Source: a bacterium | Lineage (GTDB): Bacteria > Desulfobacterota > Binatia > HRBIN30 > CADEER01 | DNA length: 43,846 bases | Assembly: GCA_030430165.1 (NCBI GenBank) | Contig: JAUIGL010000056.1 | Coordinates: 1 to 43,846 of the forward strand | Direction: 5' to 3' | Shown: positions 26,483-36,870 of the stretch, piece by piece | How the letters are laid out: each line of letters begins with the position of its first letter | Position numbering within the stretch: position 1 is the first letter of the stretch | Position numbers and translations under genes: made by a program | Notes under the pieces: generated by a model | Database searches by the model: none | Told to the model about the DNA's origin: nothing | The model's input: only the letters and a program-made list of their open reading frames with translations

Positions 26483-26996
26483 GGTAGTGGGTCAGTTTGA
26501 ATCTTCGGGGGAGAGCGCCTGCCTGGCCTTCGACTCGAACGGCAGCGCCGCCATCGAGTTCAACGAGCTCATCAGGGAGTACACAGCTCACTCGGGGGCT
26601 ACCCATAAGAGGATGGCCGCATTGGAGCTCAGTGAACTGATCAACGCAAAGGAGCCAAGGAGGTAAGGAGCGAAGGCTTCGCTGGGAGCACAGCACCGTA
26701 GTGACTCGGCTCCGCAACACCTTGATCGCCTCGAGACACCCGTCCTGGGACTCTGAGCCCGCTTCGCTTCTCGGTACTGTATTAGTTGGCTGAATTCCCA
26801 AAGCCACCGCCCTCTCGAGGGGGCCGAGCCGTTGCAGGGCTGAGGTAGCAGCGCGCCGTACTCCAAGGGAGCCCTTCGCTCCTTACCTCCTTCGCTTTGC
26901 GTTGATCGGTTAAAGGCTGAAACCCATCAAGCCTGAAGGCCTGAGACCCGTTTGGCTCCTTCGCCTCTTGGCGTTGTGCCAAACCAACCCACTACC
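26483..26996. mobile_element. MITE-like element, copy 2 (514 bp)
   Basis: The terminal repeats are GGTAGTGGGTCAGTTTG (26483-26499) and CAAACCAACCCACTACC (26980-26996), matching at 15 of 17. A perfect 8-base duplication, CAATCCTC, flanks it (26475-26482 and 26997-27004). There is no transposase. Inside are an internal inverted repeat (26639-26676 with 26872-26907; arms begin GATCAACGCAAAG and continue AAGGAGGTAAGGAGCGAAGG) and a small coding remnant at 26517-26666. The ACGCAAAGG-type words resemble a widespread intergenic repeat. The element lies between two divergent gene starts, so it may provide or disrupt promoters. Confidence 0.85.
26517..26666 (+). pseudogene. Remnant of a calcium-loop protein C-terminus
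   Basis: An open frame ending in TAA reads ACLAFDSNGSAAIEFNELIR and then MAALELSELINAK. It resembles a degenerate copy of the tail seen in the secreted protein at 3227-4165 (GDCDGDGEVRINELIQAV), with an acidic loop followed by NELI. No start codon or upstream domain is present. It lies wholly inside element copy 2, so a fragment of a host gene may have been captured. Confidence 0.4.
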
Positions 26997-27054
26997 CAAT
27001 CCTCGAGGGGGTAGGGCGGTTCGCCCAGTTGCGCTACCATCGCGCTCAGTAGCC

Positions 27055-28257
27055 ATGCCCGACCGTGCCGCGCTCGAAGAGCTCTTTCATCGCCACGTTT
27101 GCCAGACGTCGCCGGCGCCGCTGGGAATCGTCGTCGACCGCGCCAAGGGCGCGCGAGTCTGGGACGTGAACGGCCGCACCTATCTCGACCTGCTGTCGGG
27201 AATCGGAGTCGCGGGCATCGGTCACTGCAACCCCGATGTCGTAGCGGCGATTGCCGAGCAGGCGCCCCGCTATCTGCACGCCTTAGTCTACGGCGAGGGG
27301 ATCGAAGGTCCGCAGGTCGAGCTAGCCGCGAAGATCGCCGAGCTGGCACCGGCGGACCTGTCGGTCAGCTTCTTTACCAACAGCGGCACCGAGGCGATCG
27401 AAGGCGCGCTCAAGCTGGCTCGCAAACACACCGGGCGCAGTCGCTACGTCGCATTCTCCGGCGGCTATCACGGCGACACCACCGGCTCCTTGGCCCTGTG
27501 CGACAATCGCGTCTACCGCGAGCCCTTCGAGCCGCTCCAACTCGACGTCGACTTTCTGCCGTTCGGCGACGCCGCCGCGCTCGACCGCATCGACGAGTCG
27601 ATCGCCGCGGTGATCGTCGAGCCGATCCAAGGGGAGGGCGGCGTGCGCATCCCGCCCGACGACTTCCACCCGGCGCTGCGCGCCGCCTGCGACCGCAGCG
27701 GCGCGCTCTTGGTCCACGACGAGGTCATGACCGGCCTCGGCCGCACCGGGCGGTGGTTCGCCTCGCAACATTGGAGCGTCCAACCCGACGTCCTCGTTCT
27801 CGCCAAGGCGCTCGGCGGCGGGCTGCCGCTCGGCGCGTTCGTCGGCCGGCCGTCACTGATGCGCGCACTCTCCGAAGATCCTCCTCTCAACCACGTCACC
27901 ACCTTCGGCGGGCACCCCCTCTCCTGTGCCGCCGGTCTCGCCGGCTTGCGCTACGCCGAGGCCCACCGCCTGCCCGAGCGCGCAGCGCAGCAGGGCGAGC
28001 GCTGGCGCGCGACGCTGGATTCGCTGGTCGGTCGGGACCTGGTCGAAGTTCGCGGCCTCGGCATGCTGCTCGGCCTGCAGTTCGCCACGCCCGAGCAAAC
28101 CAGTCGCTTCTGCGCCGGCGCGGTCGAGCGCGGGCTCATTCTCAACTGGACCCTGCACCGCGACACGGTGGTCCGCCTCGCACCGCCGCTGGTGATGAGC
28201 GACGGCGAAACCGAGCAGGCGCTCGAAACCATTGCCGCACTGGTCGGTCGACCGTGA
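27055..28257 (+). CDS. Class III PLP aminotransferase
   Basis: A 400 aa fold-type I, class III aminotransferase related to acetylornithine, ornithine and 4-aminobutyrate transaminases. Recognisable parts are the N-terminal VWDVNGRTYLDLLSGIGVAG, the cofactor-binding FFTNSGTEAIEGALKLAR, the EVMTGLGRTGRWF segment, and the PLP lysine K251 in VLAKALGGGLPLGAF. It transfers an omega-amino group from a diamine or amino acid to a keto acid. The ATG at 27055 is chosen because homology begins there. Its stop overlaps the GTG of the dehydrogenase gene (GTGA), so both likely act in one pathway. Confidence 0.9.
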   Translation: MPDRAALEELFHRHVCQTSPAPLGIVVDRAKGARVWDVNGRTYLDLLSGIGVAGIGHCNPDVVAAIAEQAPRYLHALVYGEGIEGPQVELAAKIAELAPADLSVSFFTNSGTEAIEGALKLARKHTGRSRYVAFSGGYHGDTTGSLALCDNRVYREPFEPLQLDVDFLPFGDAAALDRIDESIAAVIVEPIQGEGGVRIPPDDFHPALRAACDRSGALLVHDEVMTGLGRTGRWFASQHWSVQPDVLVLAKALGGGLPLGAFVGRPSLMRALSEDPPLNHVTTFGGHPLSCAAGLAGLRYAEAHRLPERAAQQGERWRATLDSLVGRDLVEVRGLGMLLGLQFATPEQTSRFCAGAVERGLILNWTLHRDTVVRLAPPLVMSDGETEQALETIAALVGRP

Positions 28258-29501
28258 AAGCCCTGGTGTTCGAGAACAGCCTGCCGCGGCAGGCGGCAAC
28301 CTTCGTGCTGTCGCGGCTCAGCCCGGCGGCTTTCGTCGGTCCGCTGTCGCCCCTGCAGATGCGCGAGATCGAAGAGCCGCGGCTCCCCGCCGACGACTGG
28401 CTGGCGCTGCGCACCCGCCTCTGCGGCCTGTGCGGCAGCGACTACAAGCAGGTGTTCCTCAACGGCACCTACGACAACCCGATGACTGCGGTGATCTCCT
28501 TCCCGCAGGTGCTGGGCCACGAGGTGGTTGCCACCGTCGATCGGGTCGGTCCCGCGGTTTCCAGCCGCCAAATCGGCGACCGGGTCGTGCTCAATCCCTG
28601 GTTGTCGTGTGCCACCCGCGGGCTCGAAGCGTGCGAATGGTGCCAGCGCGGCGAGCTCGCGCAGTGCCGAAACTTCTGTCGCGGCTCGATCGACGCGGGA
28701 ATCCACACCGGCAACAGTCGCCATGCCACGGGCGGCTTCGCCCCGCTGCTGCCGGCGCACGAATCACAGTGCATCCCGATTCCCGACCAGATCGACGACG
28801 ACACCGCCGTCTTGGCGGATCCGTTCTCGGTGGCATTGCACTCGATCCTGCACTGGCCTCCCCCGGCGGACGGCGTCGCGCTCGTCTACGGATGCGGCAC
28901 CCTCGGCTTGCTGACGATCGCCATCTTGCGCGCGATCTACCCGCAGGTGCGGGTACTCGCCGTCGCCCGCTACCCGCATCAGGCCGCCCTGGCGGAGACG
29001 ATGGGCGCCGCCGCGGTATTCCAACACCGTCCAGCCGCTCAGCTCATCGAATCCATCGCCACCGACCTCGGCGTCGAAGTGCAGAAGCCCTGGCGCGGCC
29101 TGGCGATGCTGAACGGCGGGGTCGACGTCGTCTACGACACCGTGTCGGCACCGGAGACGCTCGAGGTTGGCGTACGCGTCACCCGACCGCGCGGCTCGAT
29201 CGTCGTCACCGGGGTCGAGCCGCCGAAGCGATTCGAGTGGACTCCGCTCTACTTCAAGGAAATCTCGCTGATCGGCTCGAACGCATTCGCAATCGAGGAG
29301 CTCGACGGTCGGCGCCAACACGCGATGGAATGGTACTTCGAATTCGTCCGCACCAAGTCGATCGACGTCACACCGATCCTCACCCACCGATTCCGACTCG
29401 AAGACTACAAGCAGGCCTTCCTGGCCTGCCACGACCAGGGACGATCCGGCGCCGTGAAAGTCCTGTTCGACTTCACAGACGAAGCAAGCAAGCGACCCTG
29501 A
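28254..29501 (+). CDS. Zinc-dependent alcohol dehydrogenase family protein
   Basis: A 415 aa medium-chain dehydrogenase. The catalytic zinc site includes Cys60 in CGLCGSD and His89-Glu90 in LGHEVV. The structural zinc lobe is present as cysteines 119, 127, 130, 138 and 142 (around CEWCQRGELAQCRNFC). The Rossmann loop is YGCGTLGLL. It is longer than usual (about 350 aa), with an extended N-terminus before DWLALRT. The GTG start overlaps the aminotransferase stop. Aminotransferase plus dehydrogenase would fit amino alcohol or amino acid catabolism, with a keto intermediate reduced or oxidised; the substrate is not evident. Confidence 0.88.
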   Translation: MKALVFENSLPRQAATFVLSRLSPAAFVGPLSPLQMREIEEPRLPADDWLALRTRLCGLCGSDYKQVFLNGTYDNPMTAVISFPQVLGHEVVATVDRVGPAVSSRQIGDRVVLNPWLSCATRGLEACEWCQRGELAQCRNFCRGSIDAGIHTGNSRHATGGFAPLLPAHESQCIPIPDQIDDDTAVLADPFSVALHSILHWPPPADGVALVYGCGTLGLLTIAILRAIYPQVRVLAVARYPHQAALAETMGAAAVFQHRPAAQLIESIATDLGVEVQKPWRGLAMLNGGVDVVYDTVSAPETLEVGVRVTRPRGSIVVTGVEPPKRFEWTPLYFKEISLIGSNAFAIEELDGRRQHAMEWYFEFVRTKSIDVTPILTHRFRLEDYKQAFLACHDQGRSGAVKVLFDFTDEASKRP

Positions 29502-29519
29502 ACAGGCAGCGGTCTGAAA

Positions 29520-29713
29520 ACCACGGATGAACACGGATCATCACCGATGAGGGAATCCCAAGACGGCTCTACTCCTCGGAACACCGTGTCTATCCGTGTT
29601 TACCCGTGGTTCAATTGAGATCGCGCAGCTACTTCGTGCCCGGTCGCAGCAGTGAGCGGCATCCCGGTTCAGCGAAGCCCCGAAAAAATCTGCGTAATCT
29701 GCGAAATCTGTGG
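29520..29713. repeat. Two dispersed intergenic repeats (ACACGGAT and ATCTGCG types)
   Basis: ACCACGGATGAACACGGAT (29520-29538) is an inverted copy (17 of 19) of 29592-29610, forming a large hairpin between the dehydrogenase and lpxL genes. AATCTGCGTAATCTGCGAAA (start of 29687-29713) is a second repeat type. The latter is flanked by a 13-base direct repeat, CGAAGCCCCGAAA (29673-29685 and 29725-29737), as expected of an insertion. Related words occur at 40002-40135, 43495-43579 and 1-79. No gene is seen in 29502-29739. Confidence 0.75.
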
Positions 29714-29739
29714 CTAAAAAAGTCCGAAGCCCCGAAACC

Positions 29740-30687
29740 CTAGTAGAACTTGGGTTCCCCGGGGGGCCGGGTCTTCCAGCGCTTGTGGAACCAGATCCAT
29801 TGGTCGGGGTACTCGGTCAGCGCTCGCTCGATGACGCGGTTGCAGCGCTCGGTGGTCTCGACCATGTCGGCCAGCTTGTCGCCGGTGTCGGCCACCTCGA
29901 CGTCGGGGTAGATGACCAGCCGGTGGTGATCGGTCTCGCCTTCGCGAACCAGAAACACCGGCACGATCGGCGCCCCGGTATGCATCGCCAACCGGGCCGG
30001 TCCCGGTGTCGTGCACGCAGGCACCCCGAACAGGCTGGCGAAAATGCCGGCGCTGGCGGTCTGGTTCTGGTCAGCGAGGAGGGCGATCAGCTGCTTCTGG
30101 CGCAGCGCGCGAATCAAGATCCGGGCGGCGCTCTTCTTCGGCATCGAACGGGTCCCAGCGGGCGCTCGCATGTCGAGGATCATCCGGTCGACCAACGGGT
30201 TGCGCATCGTTCGATGGGCCAGGGTGACGGGGTGTCCGAGCAGCCCCTGTGAGTAGGCGAGGAGCTCGAAGTTGCCGAAGTGCGCGGTGAGAACGATCGC
30301 GCCTGTCTCGGCGGCGCGATCCAGACAGCTGCGCCAACGCTCTGGATCGTCGACGGTGAAGAACCGCTCGACGTTGTCGGCGTTGAGCTCGTCGAAGTGC
30401 GCGACCTCCGCGATCAGTCGACCGAGGTTGCGACACGACCTGCGCGCGATCTCGTGCAGCTCGGCGTCGGATCGGTCGGGAAAGGCGAGTCGCAGGTTCT
30501 TGATCGCAACCGTCCGGTTGCGCGCGTCGAACCGGTAGAAGAGCTCACCGATCCAGGCGCCCAGCCGCAAGCCGGCGCCGCGCGGCAGGGCGCCGAACAG
30601 CGCGAACGCGGCGCGAACGAACGCCGCCTCGACGCGGTCGCGAGTCGTTGGCTCGCGCGTGTCTCCGGTCGCAGTCGGCGGCGCCAT
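29740..30687 (-). CDS. lpxL: Lipid A biosynthesis acyltransferase (LpxL/HtrB-like), copy 1
   Basis: A 315 aa inner-membrane lysophospholipid-type acyltransferase that adds a secondary acyl chain to Kdo-lipid A. The catalytic HX4E motif appears as TAHFGNFELLAYSQG. Further family segments are RFDARNRTVAIKNLRLAFPD near the N-terminus, ALLADQNQ, GPARLAMHTGAPIVPVF and the C-terminal YPDQWIWFHKRWKTRP. A single N-terminal hydrophobic stretch is weak. It is the last gene of the kdsB-to-lpxL cluster and lies 21 bases after the ferritin-like gene. With the copy at 31292 it may act at a different lipid A position. Confidence 0.9.
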   Translation of the reverse strand: MAPPTATGDTREPTTRDRVEAAFVRAAFALFGALPRGAGLRLGAWIGELFYRFDARNRTVAIKNLRLAFPDRSDAELHEIARRSCRNLGRLIAEVAHFDELNADNVERFFTVDDPERWRSCLDRAAETGAIVLTAHFGNFELLAYSQGLLGHPVTLAHRTMRNPLVDRMILDMRAPAGTRSMPKKSAARILIRALRQKQLIALLADQNQTASAGIFASLFGVPACTTPGPARLAMHTGAPIVPVFLVREGETDHHRLVIYPDVEVADTGDKLADMVETTERCNRVIERALTEYPDQWIWFHKRWKTRPPGEPKFY

Positions 30688-30708
30688 AGGCGACCGTCGG
30701 GATGGTCG

Positions 30709-31260
30709 CTACTGAGCCGGACCGAATGCCTCGGCCTCGCGTTGGTGCAACTCCGCGTAGACCTCGTTCTCGATCTGGCGATACTTCTCGACCATTTCCT
30801 CGGCACGCTCGCCGGCGTTCTGCTGCTCGGCGAGCTCGTTGAACTTCTCGCGGATCCAGGACATGTGCCACTTCTCGTCCTTGGTGACCGACTCGAGGAC
30901 ACGCTTGGTCTCGGCATCGACGTCGGGACGCTTGGCGTGCTCGGTATATCGCGCAAACGAACGTTCTTCGACGACGATGGTCAGCGCCAGCAAGTCGATG
31001 ACGCCGCGCGGGATCGCCTTGCGACCGATGCGCGTCTGATAACCGCTCTCGATCTCGACCGGCTTCGCTCCCATGTCGGAGATCCGCTTCGTCCACAGCC
31101 AGGCGTGGTTCGCCTCTTCGGCCATGTGAAGCGTCAATTTGATCTGCGCATCGGGATCGTCCTTCATCATCTTGATCAGCCGCAGGAGCAAACCCGCCCC
31201 ATGCAACTCACCATCCCGATAGTAGCTGAAAAGCTCGACCAACCGTGGATCCGGAGCCAT
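30709..31260 (-). CDS. Di-iron ferritin-like protein in a lipid A operon
   Basis: A 183 aa four-helix-bundle protein. The expected carboxylate-bridged di-iron ligands are present: Glu18 (DGELHG), Glu49-x2-His52 (EEANH), Glu98/99 (VVEERSF) and Glu129-x2-His132 (DEKWH). The two E-x-x-H motifs place it in the rubrerythrin/ferritin-like superfamily; I cannot assign a named family. It lacks the rubredoxin cysteines. The gene lies between two lipid A acyltransferase genes, 31 and 21 bases from its neighbours, on the same strand. A role in oxidising the acyl chains or in protecting the pathway is inference. The C-terminal third is charged and helical. Confidence 0.75.
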   Translation of the reverse strand: MAPDPRLVELFSYYRDGELHGAGLLLRLIKMMKDDPDAQIKLTLHMAEEANHAWLWTKRISDMGAKPVEIESGYQTRIGRKAIPRGVIDLLALTIVVEERSFARYTEHAKRPDVDAETKRVLESVTKDEKWHMSWIREKFNELAEQQNAGERAEEMVEKYRQIENEVYAELHQREAEAFGPAQ

Positions 31261-31291
31261 ACTTCCTCACCTCTCGCTCGACCGTATACCG

Positions 31292-32254
31292 CTAATGGAT
31301 CGACGCATCGGGATCAAGCCGTGGCACCGGGCGGCGCCTCCAGCGCCGATGCCACCAAGCCCAGTGGTCGGGATGGGCGAGAATCGCGGCACCGAGAAGC
31401 TCGTTGGCACGCTCGGTGAGCCGTCTCACCTCCTGGTCGCGGTCGGCATCGGGGTCGGGAAACAAAGGCGGCTCGATCACCAACTCATGGCCCCCCTCGG
31501 GCCGCTGTAGGGCATATGCCACGACCAAGGGCAGGTTGCGGCGGACCGCCAACGCCGCCGGCGCCACCGGAGTCCGCGCCGGGTGCCCGAGGAACGGCAC
31601 GGTGATCGACGGGACCTTGGTATCGAGATCGATCAGCATGGCGAGAAGCCCGTGGTTCTTGAGCACCCGGAGAATCTGCCGGCTCGCGTCGCCGCTGTCG
31701 CGCAAGATCGTCTCGACCCCGTTGGAGTGCCGGAAATCCTCGAGAAGCTGGTTCAGACCGTCCTCGTCGAGGCGCCGCGCAACCGCCGCCACCGGCAGTC
31801 CCTTGACCTGGACGATGTAGGCGGCGAGCAGCTCCCAGTTGCCGATATGCCCCGAGCAGACGACCGCGCCTCGGTCGATATGCGGACGAACCTCGTCCCA
31901 GCCGCGAACAGAGATGTAGGAGTCCAGCCGCGGTCGGATCTCTTCGATCTTGGCGGCCTCGATGAAGCCACGGAAGAAGCAGCGAAGGCTCTGGCACGCG
32001 ATCCGCTCGCGCTCAGCAGCATCGAGTCGGTCGCCGAAAATCAGCTCGAGATGCTCGAGCGCCAGGCGGCGCGTCTTGCCGGAAAGTCGGAACCCGAGAT
32101 CGGCCAGGCGATCCGCCCACGCCAGCCCCCGCTCCAGCGGAGCGCGGTCGGCGAGCCACAGCGCCGACCGAACCAGCAGGTAGATCGCCGAGTCTTTGAC
32201 CCAATCCACCCAAGCCCGAAGGCGCGGCGACCTCCTGCGCAGCCGTTTCAGCAA
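31292..32254 (-). CDS. lpxL: Lipid A biosynthesis acyltransferase (LpxL/HtrB-like), copy 2
   Basis: A 320 aa paralogue of the enzyme at 29740, distant in sequence. The HX4E motif is CSGHIGNWELLAAYIV. The family pattern continues with RLALEHLELIFGDRL, the LLAMLIDLDTK segment, PAALAVRRNLPLVVAY and the terminal HPDHWAWWHRRWRRRP. A TTG at 32254 is taken as start; the GTG at 32209 is an alternative that would drop 15 basic residues. It follows kdsD by 15 bases and precedes the ferritin-like gene. Two copies plus kds genes suggest a full local Kdo-lipid A assembly line. Confidence 0.87.
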   Translation of the reverse strand: MLKRLRRRSPRLRAWVDWVKDSAIYLLVRSALWLADRAPLERGLAWADRLADLGFRLSGKTRRLALEHLELIFGDRLDAAERERIACQSLRCFFRGFIEAAKIEEIRPRLDSYISVRGWDEVRPHIDRGAVVCSGHIGNWELLAAYIVQVKGLPVAAVARRLDEDGLNQLLEDFRHSNGVETILRDSGDASRQILRVLKNHGLLAMLIDLDTKVPSITVPFLGHPARTPVAPAALAVRRNLPLVVAYALQRPEGGHELVIEPPLFPDPDADRDQEVRRLTERANELLGAAILAHPDHWAWWHRRWRRRPVPRLDPDASIH

Positions 32255-32269
32255 CCGAGTCGCCGCCGG

Positions 32270-33271
32270 TCAGGAAATGCCCGACCTCAAGAGGTCGTGC
32301 AGGTGCACGATTCCGGCCGGCTTGCCGTCGGCTTCGTCGACGATGAACAGCGAGGTGATGCTGTTGCGCTGCATCAACGCCAACGCCGCACCGGCGAGAC
32401 CATTGGCGGCGACCGTACGCGGCGAGACCGTCATCACCTCCGCCGCGGTGGTGGTGCGAACGTCCAGGGACCGTCCCATCGCTCTTCGCAAGTCGCCGTC
32501 GGTGATCACGCCGACCAGCTTGCCCCCGGCGTCGACCACCCCGGTCACGCCGAGCCGTTTGCCCGTAATCTCGACGATCGCATCGGACAACGCAGTCTGC
32601 TCGGGCACCAGCGGAATGGCGTCGCCGCTGTGCATCAGATCCGCGACCTTGAGCAACCTGCGCCCGAGACTGCCGGCGGGGTGAAGCAAGGCGAAGTCGG
32701 TCTCCGAGAATCCGCGCCGCTCGAGCAGTGCGACCGCCAACGCGTCACCGAGCGCGAGCGCAGCCGTGGTGCTCGCCGTCGGCGCCAGTCCCATCGGACA
32801 GGCCTCCTCGGGAACACTCGAGTCAAGAGCCACGTCGGCGGCGCGTCCGAGCGAGGACTCGACATCGCCGGTGATCGCAATGACCGGCAACTCGAAGCGG
32901 TCGAACATCGGCAACAAGCGCACGATCTCTTCCGTCTCGCCGCTGTGCGACAGCGCTAAAATCACGTCGCTCTTGCCGACGACGCCGAAGTCGCCGTGCA
33001 CCGCTTCGGCGGCATGGAGAAACGAGGCGGGCGTCCCGGTGCTCGACAACGTCGCGGCAATCTTGCGACAGATCAGTCCGGACTTGCCCATGCCGACGAC
33101 GACCACTTTGCCGCCACACGCGGCGAGGATGTCGACGGCGCGCTCGACCCGCTCGTCGAGCGCGGCCGCGACCTTGTCGAGGGCGTCGCGCTCGACCGCC
33201 AGAACCCTGCGCGCGCTTGCCAGCGCCGCCGACTCAGCCGCGCGCCGCCGCGTTTTCCCTGCGGATTTCAT
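32270..33271 (-). CDS. kdsD: Arabinose-5-phosphate isomerase
   Basis: A 333 aa KpsF/GutQ-type enzyme converting ribulose-5-phosphate to arabinose-5-phosphate, the first step to Kdo. The SIS domain (about 45-180) shows [20 protein letters not shown] and [14 protein letters not shown]. Two CBS repeats follow (about 205-333; [20 protein letters not shown] and [20 protein letters not shown]). It overlaps the end of kdsA by 38 bases, so translation is probably coupled. Its product is the substrate of KdsA. Confidence 0.95.
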   Translation of the reverse strand: MKSAGKTRRRAAESAALASARRVLAVERDALDKVAAALDERVERAVDILAACGGKVVVVGMGKSGLICRKIAATLSSTGTPASFLHAAEAVHGDFGVVGKSDVILALSHSGETEEIVRLLPMFDRFELPVIAITGDVESSLGRAADVALDSSVPEEACPMGLAPTASTTAALALGDALAVALLERRGFSETDFALLHPAGSLGRRLLKVADLMHSGDAIPLVPEQTALSDAIVEITGKRLGVTGVVDAGGKLVGVITDGDLRRAMGRSLDVRTTTAAEVMTVSPRTVAANGLAGAALALMQRNSITSLFIVDEADGKPAGIVHLHDLLRSGIS

Positions 33272-34073
33272 CGATCTGCTTCAGCTCCCCGAGCAGGGCT
33301 GCGAGCTCGTCCAAGCGGTAGGAATTGGCACCATCGCTGAGCGCATGATCGGGGTCTTCATGGGTCTCGAGAAAGATCGCGTCGACACCGACGGCAATCG
33401 CCGCCCGAGCCAGCGGAGCGATGAACTGACGCTGACCACCCGAGCTGCCGCCCTGGCCACCCGGAAGCTGCGCACTGTGTCCGGCGTCGAACACGACAGG
33501 GTATCCGAGCTCGGCCAGGAAGGCGAGGCTGCGCATGTCGCTGACCAGGTTGTTGTAGCCAAAGGACACGCCGCGCTCGGTGACGAGGATCTTGCGATTT
33601 CCGGTCGAGGTCAGCTTCTCGAGAATCGGCCGGACATCCCACGGCGCCAGGAACTGTCCCTTCTTGACGTTGACCGGTTTGCCGGTTGCAGCGGCAGCCA
33701 GGAGAAGGTCGGTCTGGCGGCAGAGAAACGCCGGGATCTGCAGCAGATCCACGACCTCCGCAACCGCATCCATCTGATCAATCTCGTGAACGTCGGTCAC
33801 CACCGGAACGCCGATCTCGCGCTTGACCTCGGCGAGAATCGCCAGGCCCTCCTCGAGCCCCGGGCCGCGCGGAGAACCGACCGACGTCCGGTTGGCCTTG
33901 TCGAAGGACGACTTGTAGACGAACGGAATCGAGAGCGACGCGGTCACCTCGCGAATCGATTCGGCATGCCGCAGGGCGCTGTCCCGCCCCTCGATGGTGC
34001 AGGTTCCGCCGAGGAAGGCGAACGGCCCGTCGCCGCCGATCGCGATCGCGCCAACGGGTACCGCGTCAGCCAT
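33234..34073 (-). CDS. kdsA: Kdo-8-phosphate synthase
   Basis: A 279 aa enzyme joining phosphoenolpyruvate and arabinose-5-phosphate to Kdo-8-phosphate. Signatures are [40 protein letters not shown] and [15 protein letters not shown]. In the N-terminal loop [10 protein letters not shown] a Cys sits where E. coli has Asn (GGMNVLES); that Cys marks the metal-dependent class. The conserved His, Glu and Asp for a metal site are present in later segments ([16 protein letters not shown] has them). It is three bases from pyrG and overlaps kdsD. Confidence 0.96.
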   Translation of the reverse strand: MADAVPVGAIAIGGDGPFAFLGGTCTIEGRDSALRHAESIREVTASLSIPFVYKSSFDKANRTSVGSPRGPGLEEGLAILAEVKREIGVPVVTDVHEIDQMDAVAEVVDLLQIPAFLCRQTDLLLAAAATGKPVNVKKGQFLAPWDVRPILEKLTSTGNRKILVTERGVSFGYNNLVSDMRSLAFLAELGYPVVFDAGHSAQLPGGQGGSSGGQRQFIAPLARAAIAVGVDAIFLETHEDPDHALSDGANSYRLDELAALLGELKQIDEIRRENAAARG

Positions 34074-34076
34074 GGA

Positions 34077-36489
<2,413 letters not shown>

Positions 36490-36559
36490 CGACCGATGCT
36501 GCGCGCTCTCACCCAATGGGGGCACCGTATCAGCCACCGATCGAGATTGGAACCTCATC

Positions 36560-36795
36560 GGCGGTGGGTCAGTTTGAATAGCGGGCAGTATCCAAGCACG
36601 CGCCCTCGGATCCCCCTCCTTACCAAGGAGGGGGCCAGGGGGAGGTCACGGCGCGACGCAAGGAGCTTCCGTCCTCGGGCCGATCGTGTGCCGGTTGCCC
36701 CCCCTGAAGTCCCCCCTTGGCAAGGGGGGACGAAGTTCGGGTTCGGGCCTGGCCCCCGTAGCAAACCCAGCTGCGAATCAAGCTGAACCACTACC
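36560..36795. mobile_element. MITE-like element, copy 3 (236 bp)
   Basis: The terminal repeats are GGCGGTGGGTCAGTTTG (36560-36576) and CAAGCTGAACCACTACC (36779-36795). Flanks ACCTCATC (36552-36559) and ACCTCACC (36796-36803) match at 7 of 8, an 8-base target duplication. The interior has two hairpins, CCCCCTCCTT-ACC-AAGGAGGGGG (36612-36634) and GTCCCCCCTT-GGC-AAGGGGGGAC (36709-36731). These are of the CCCCCTTACCAAGGGGG kind known as a widespread intergenic repeat. The element fills most of the gap between the divergent kdsB and penicillin-binding protein genes and may influence both promoters. Confidence 0.78.
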
Positions 36796-36852
36796 ACCTC
36801 ACCGGCGGCGTCGCACTTTGGGCCTATTGCGTGCCGCCCGTTTGGAGTTAGC

Positions 36853-36870
36853 ATGAATACGTTCGGATGA
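36853..36870 (+). other. Five-codon minicistron before the penicillin-binding protein
   Basis: ATG-AAT-ACG-TTC-GGA-TGA has a good GGAG ribosome site (36844-36847) six bases upstream. Its TGA overlaps the ATG of the large gene (ATGA). The large gene's own ATG has no Shine-Dalgarno match, so translation is probably coupled to this tiny reading frame. Confidence 0.45.

Noticed and set aside
36560-36795. Intrinsic terminators for kdsB or the penicillin-binding protein
   Set aside because: The G/C-rich hairpins lie upstream of both divergent genes, lack T-tracts and belong to the repeat inside element copy 3.
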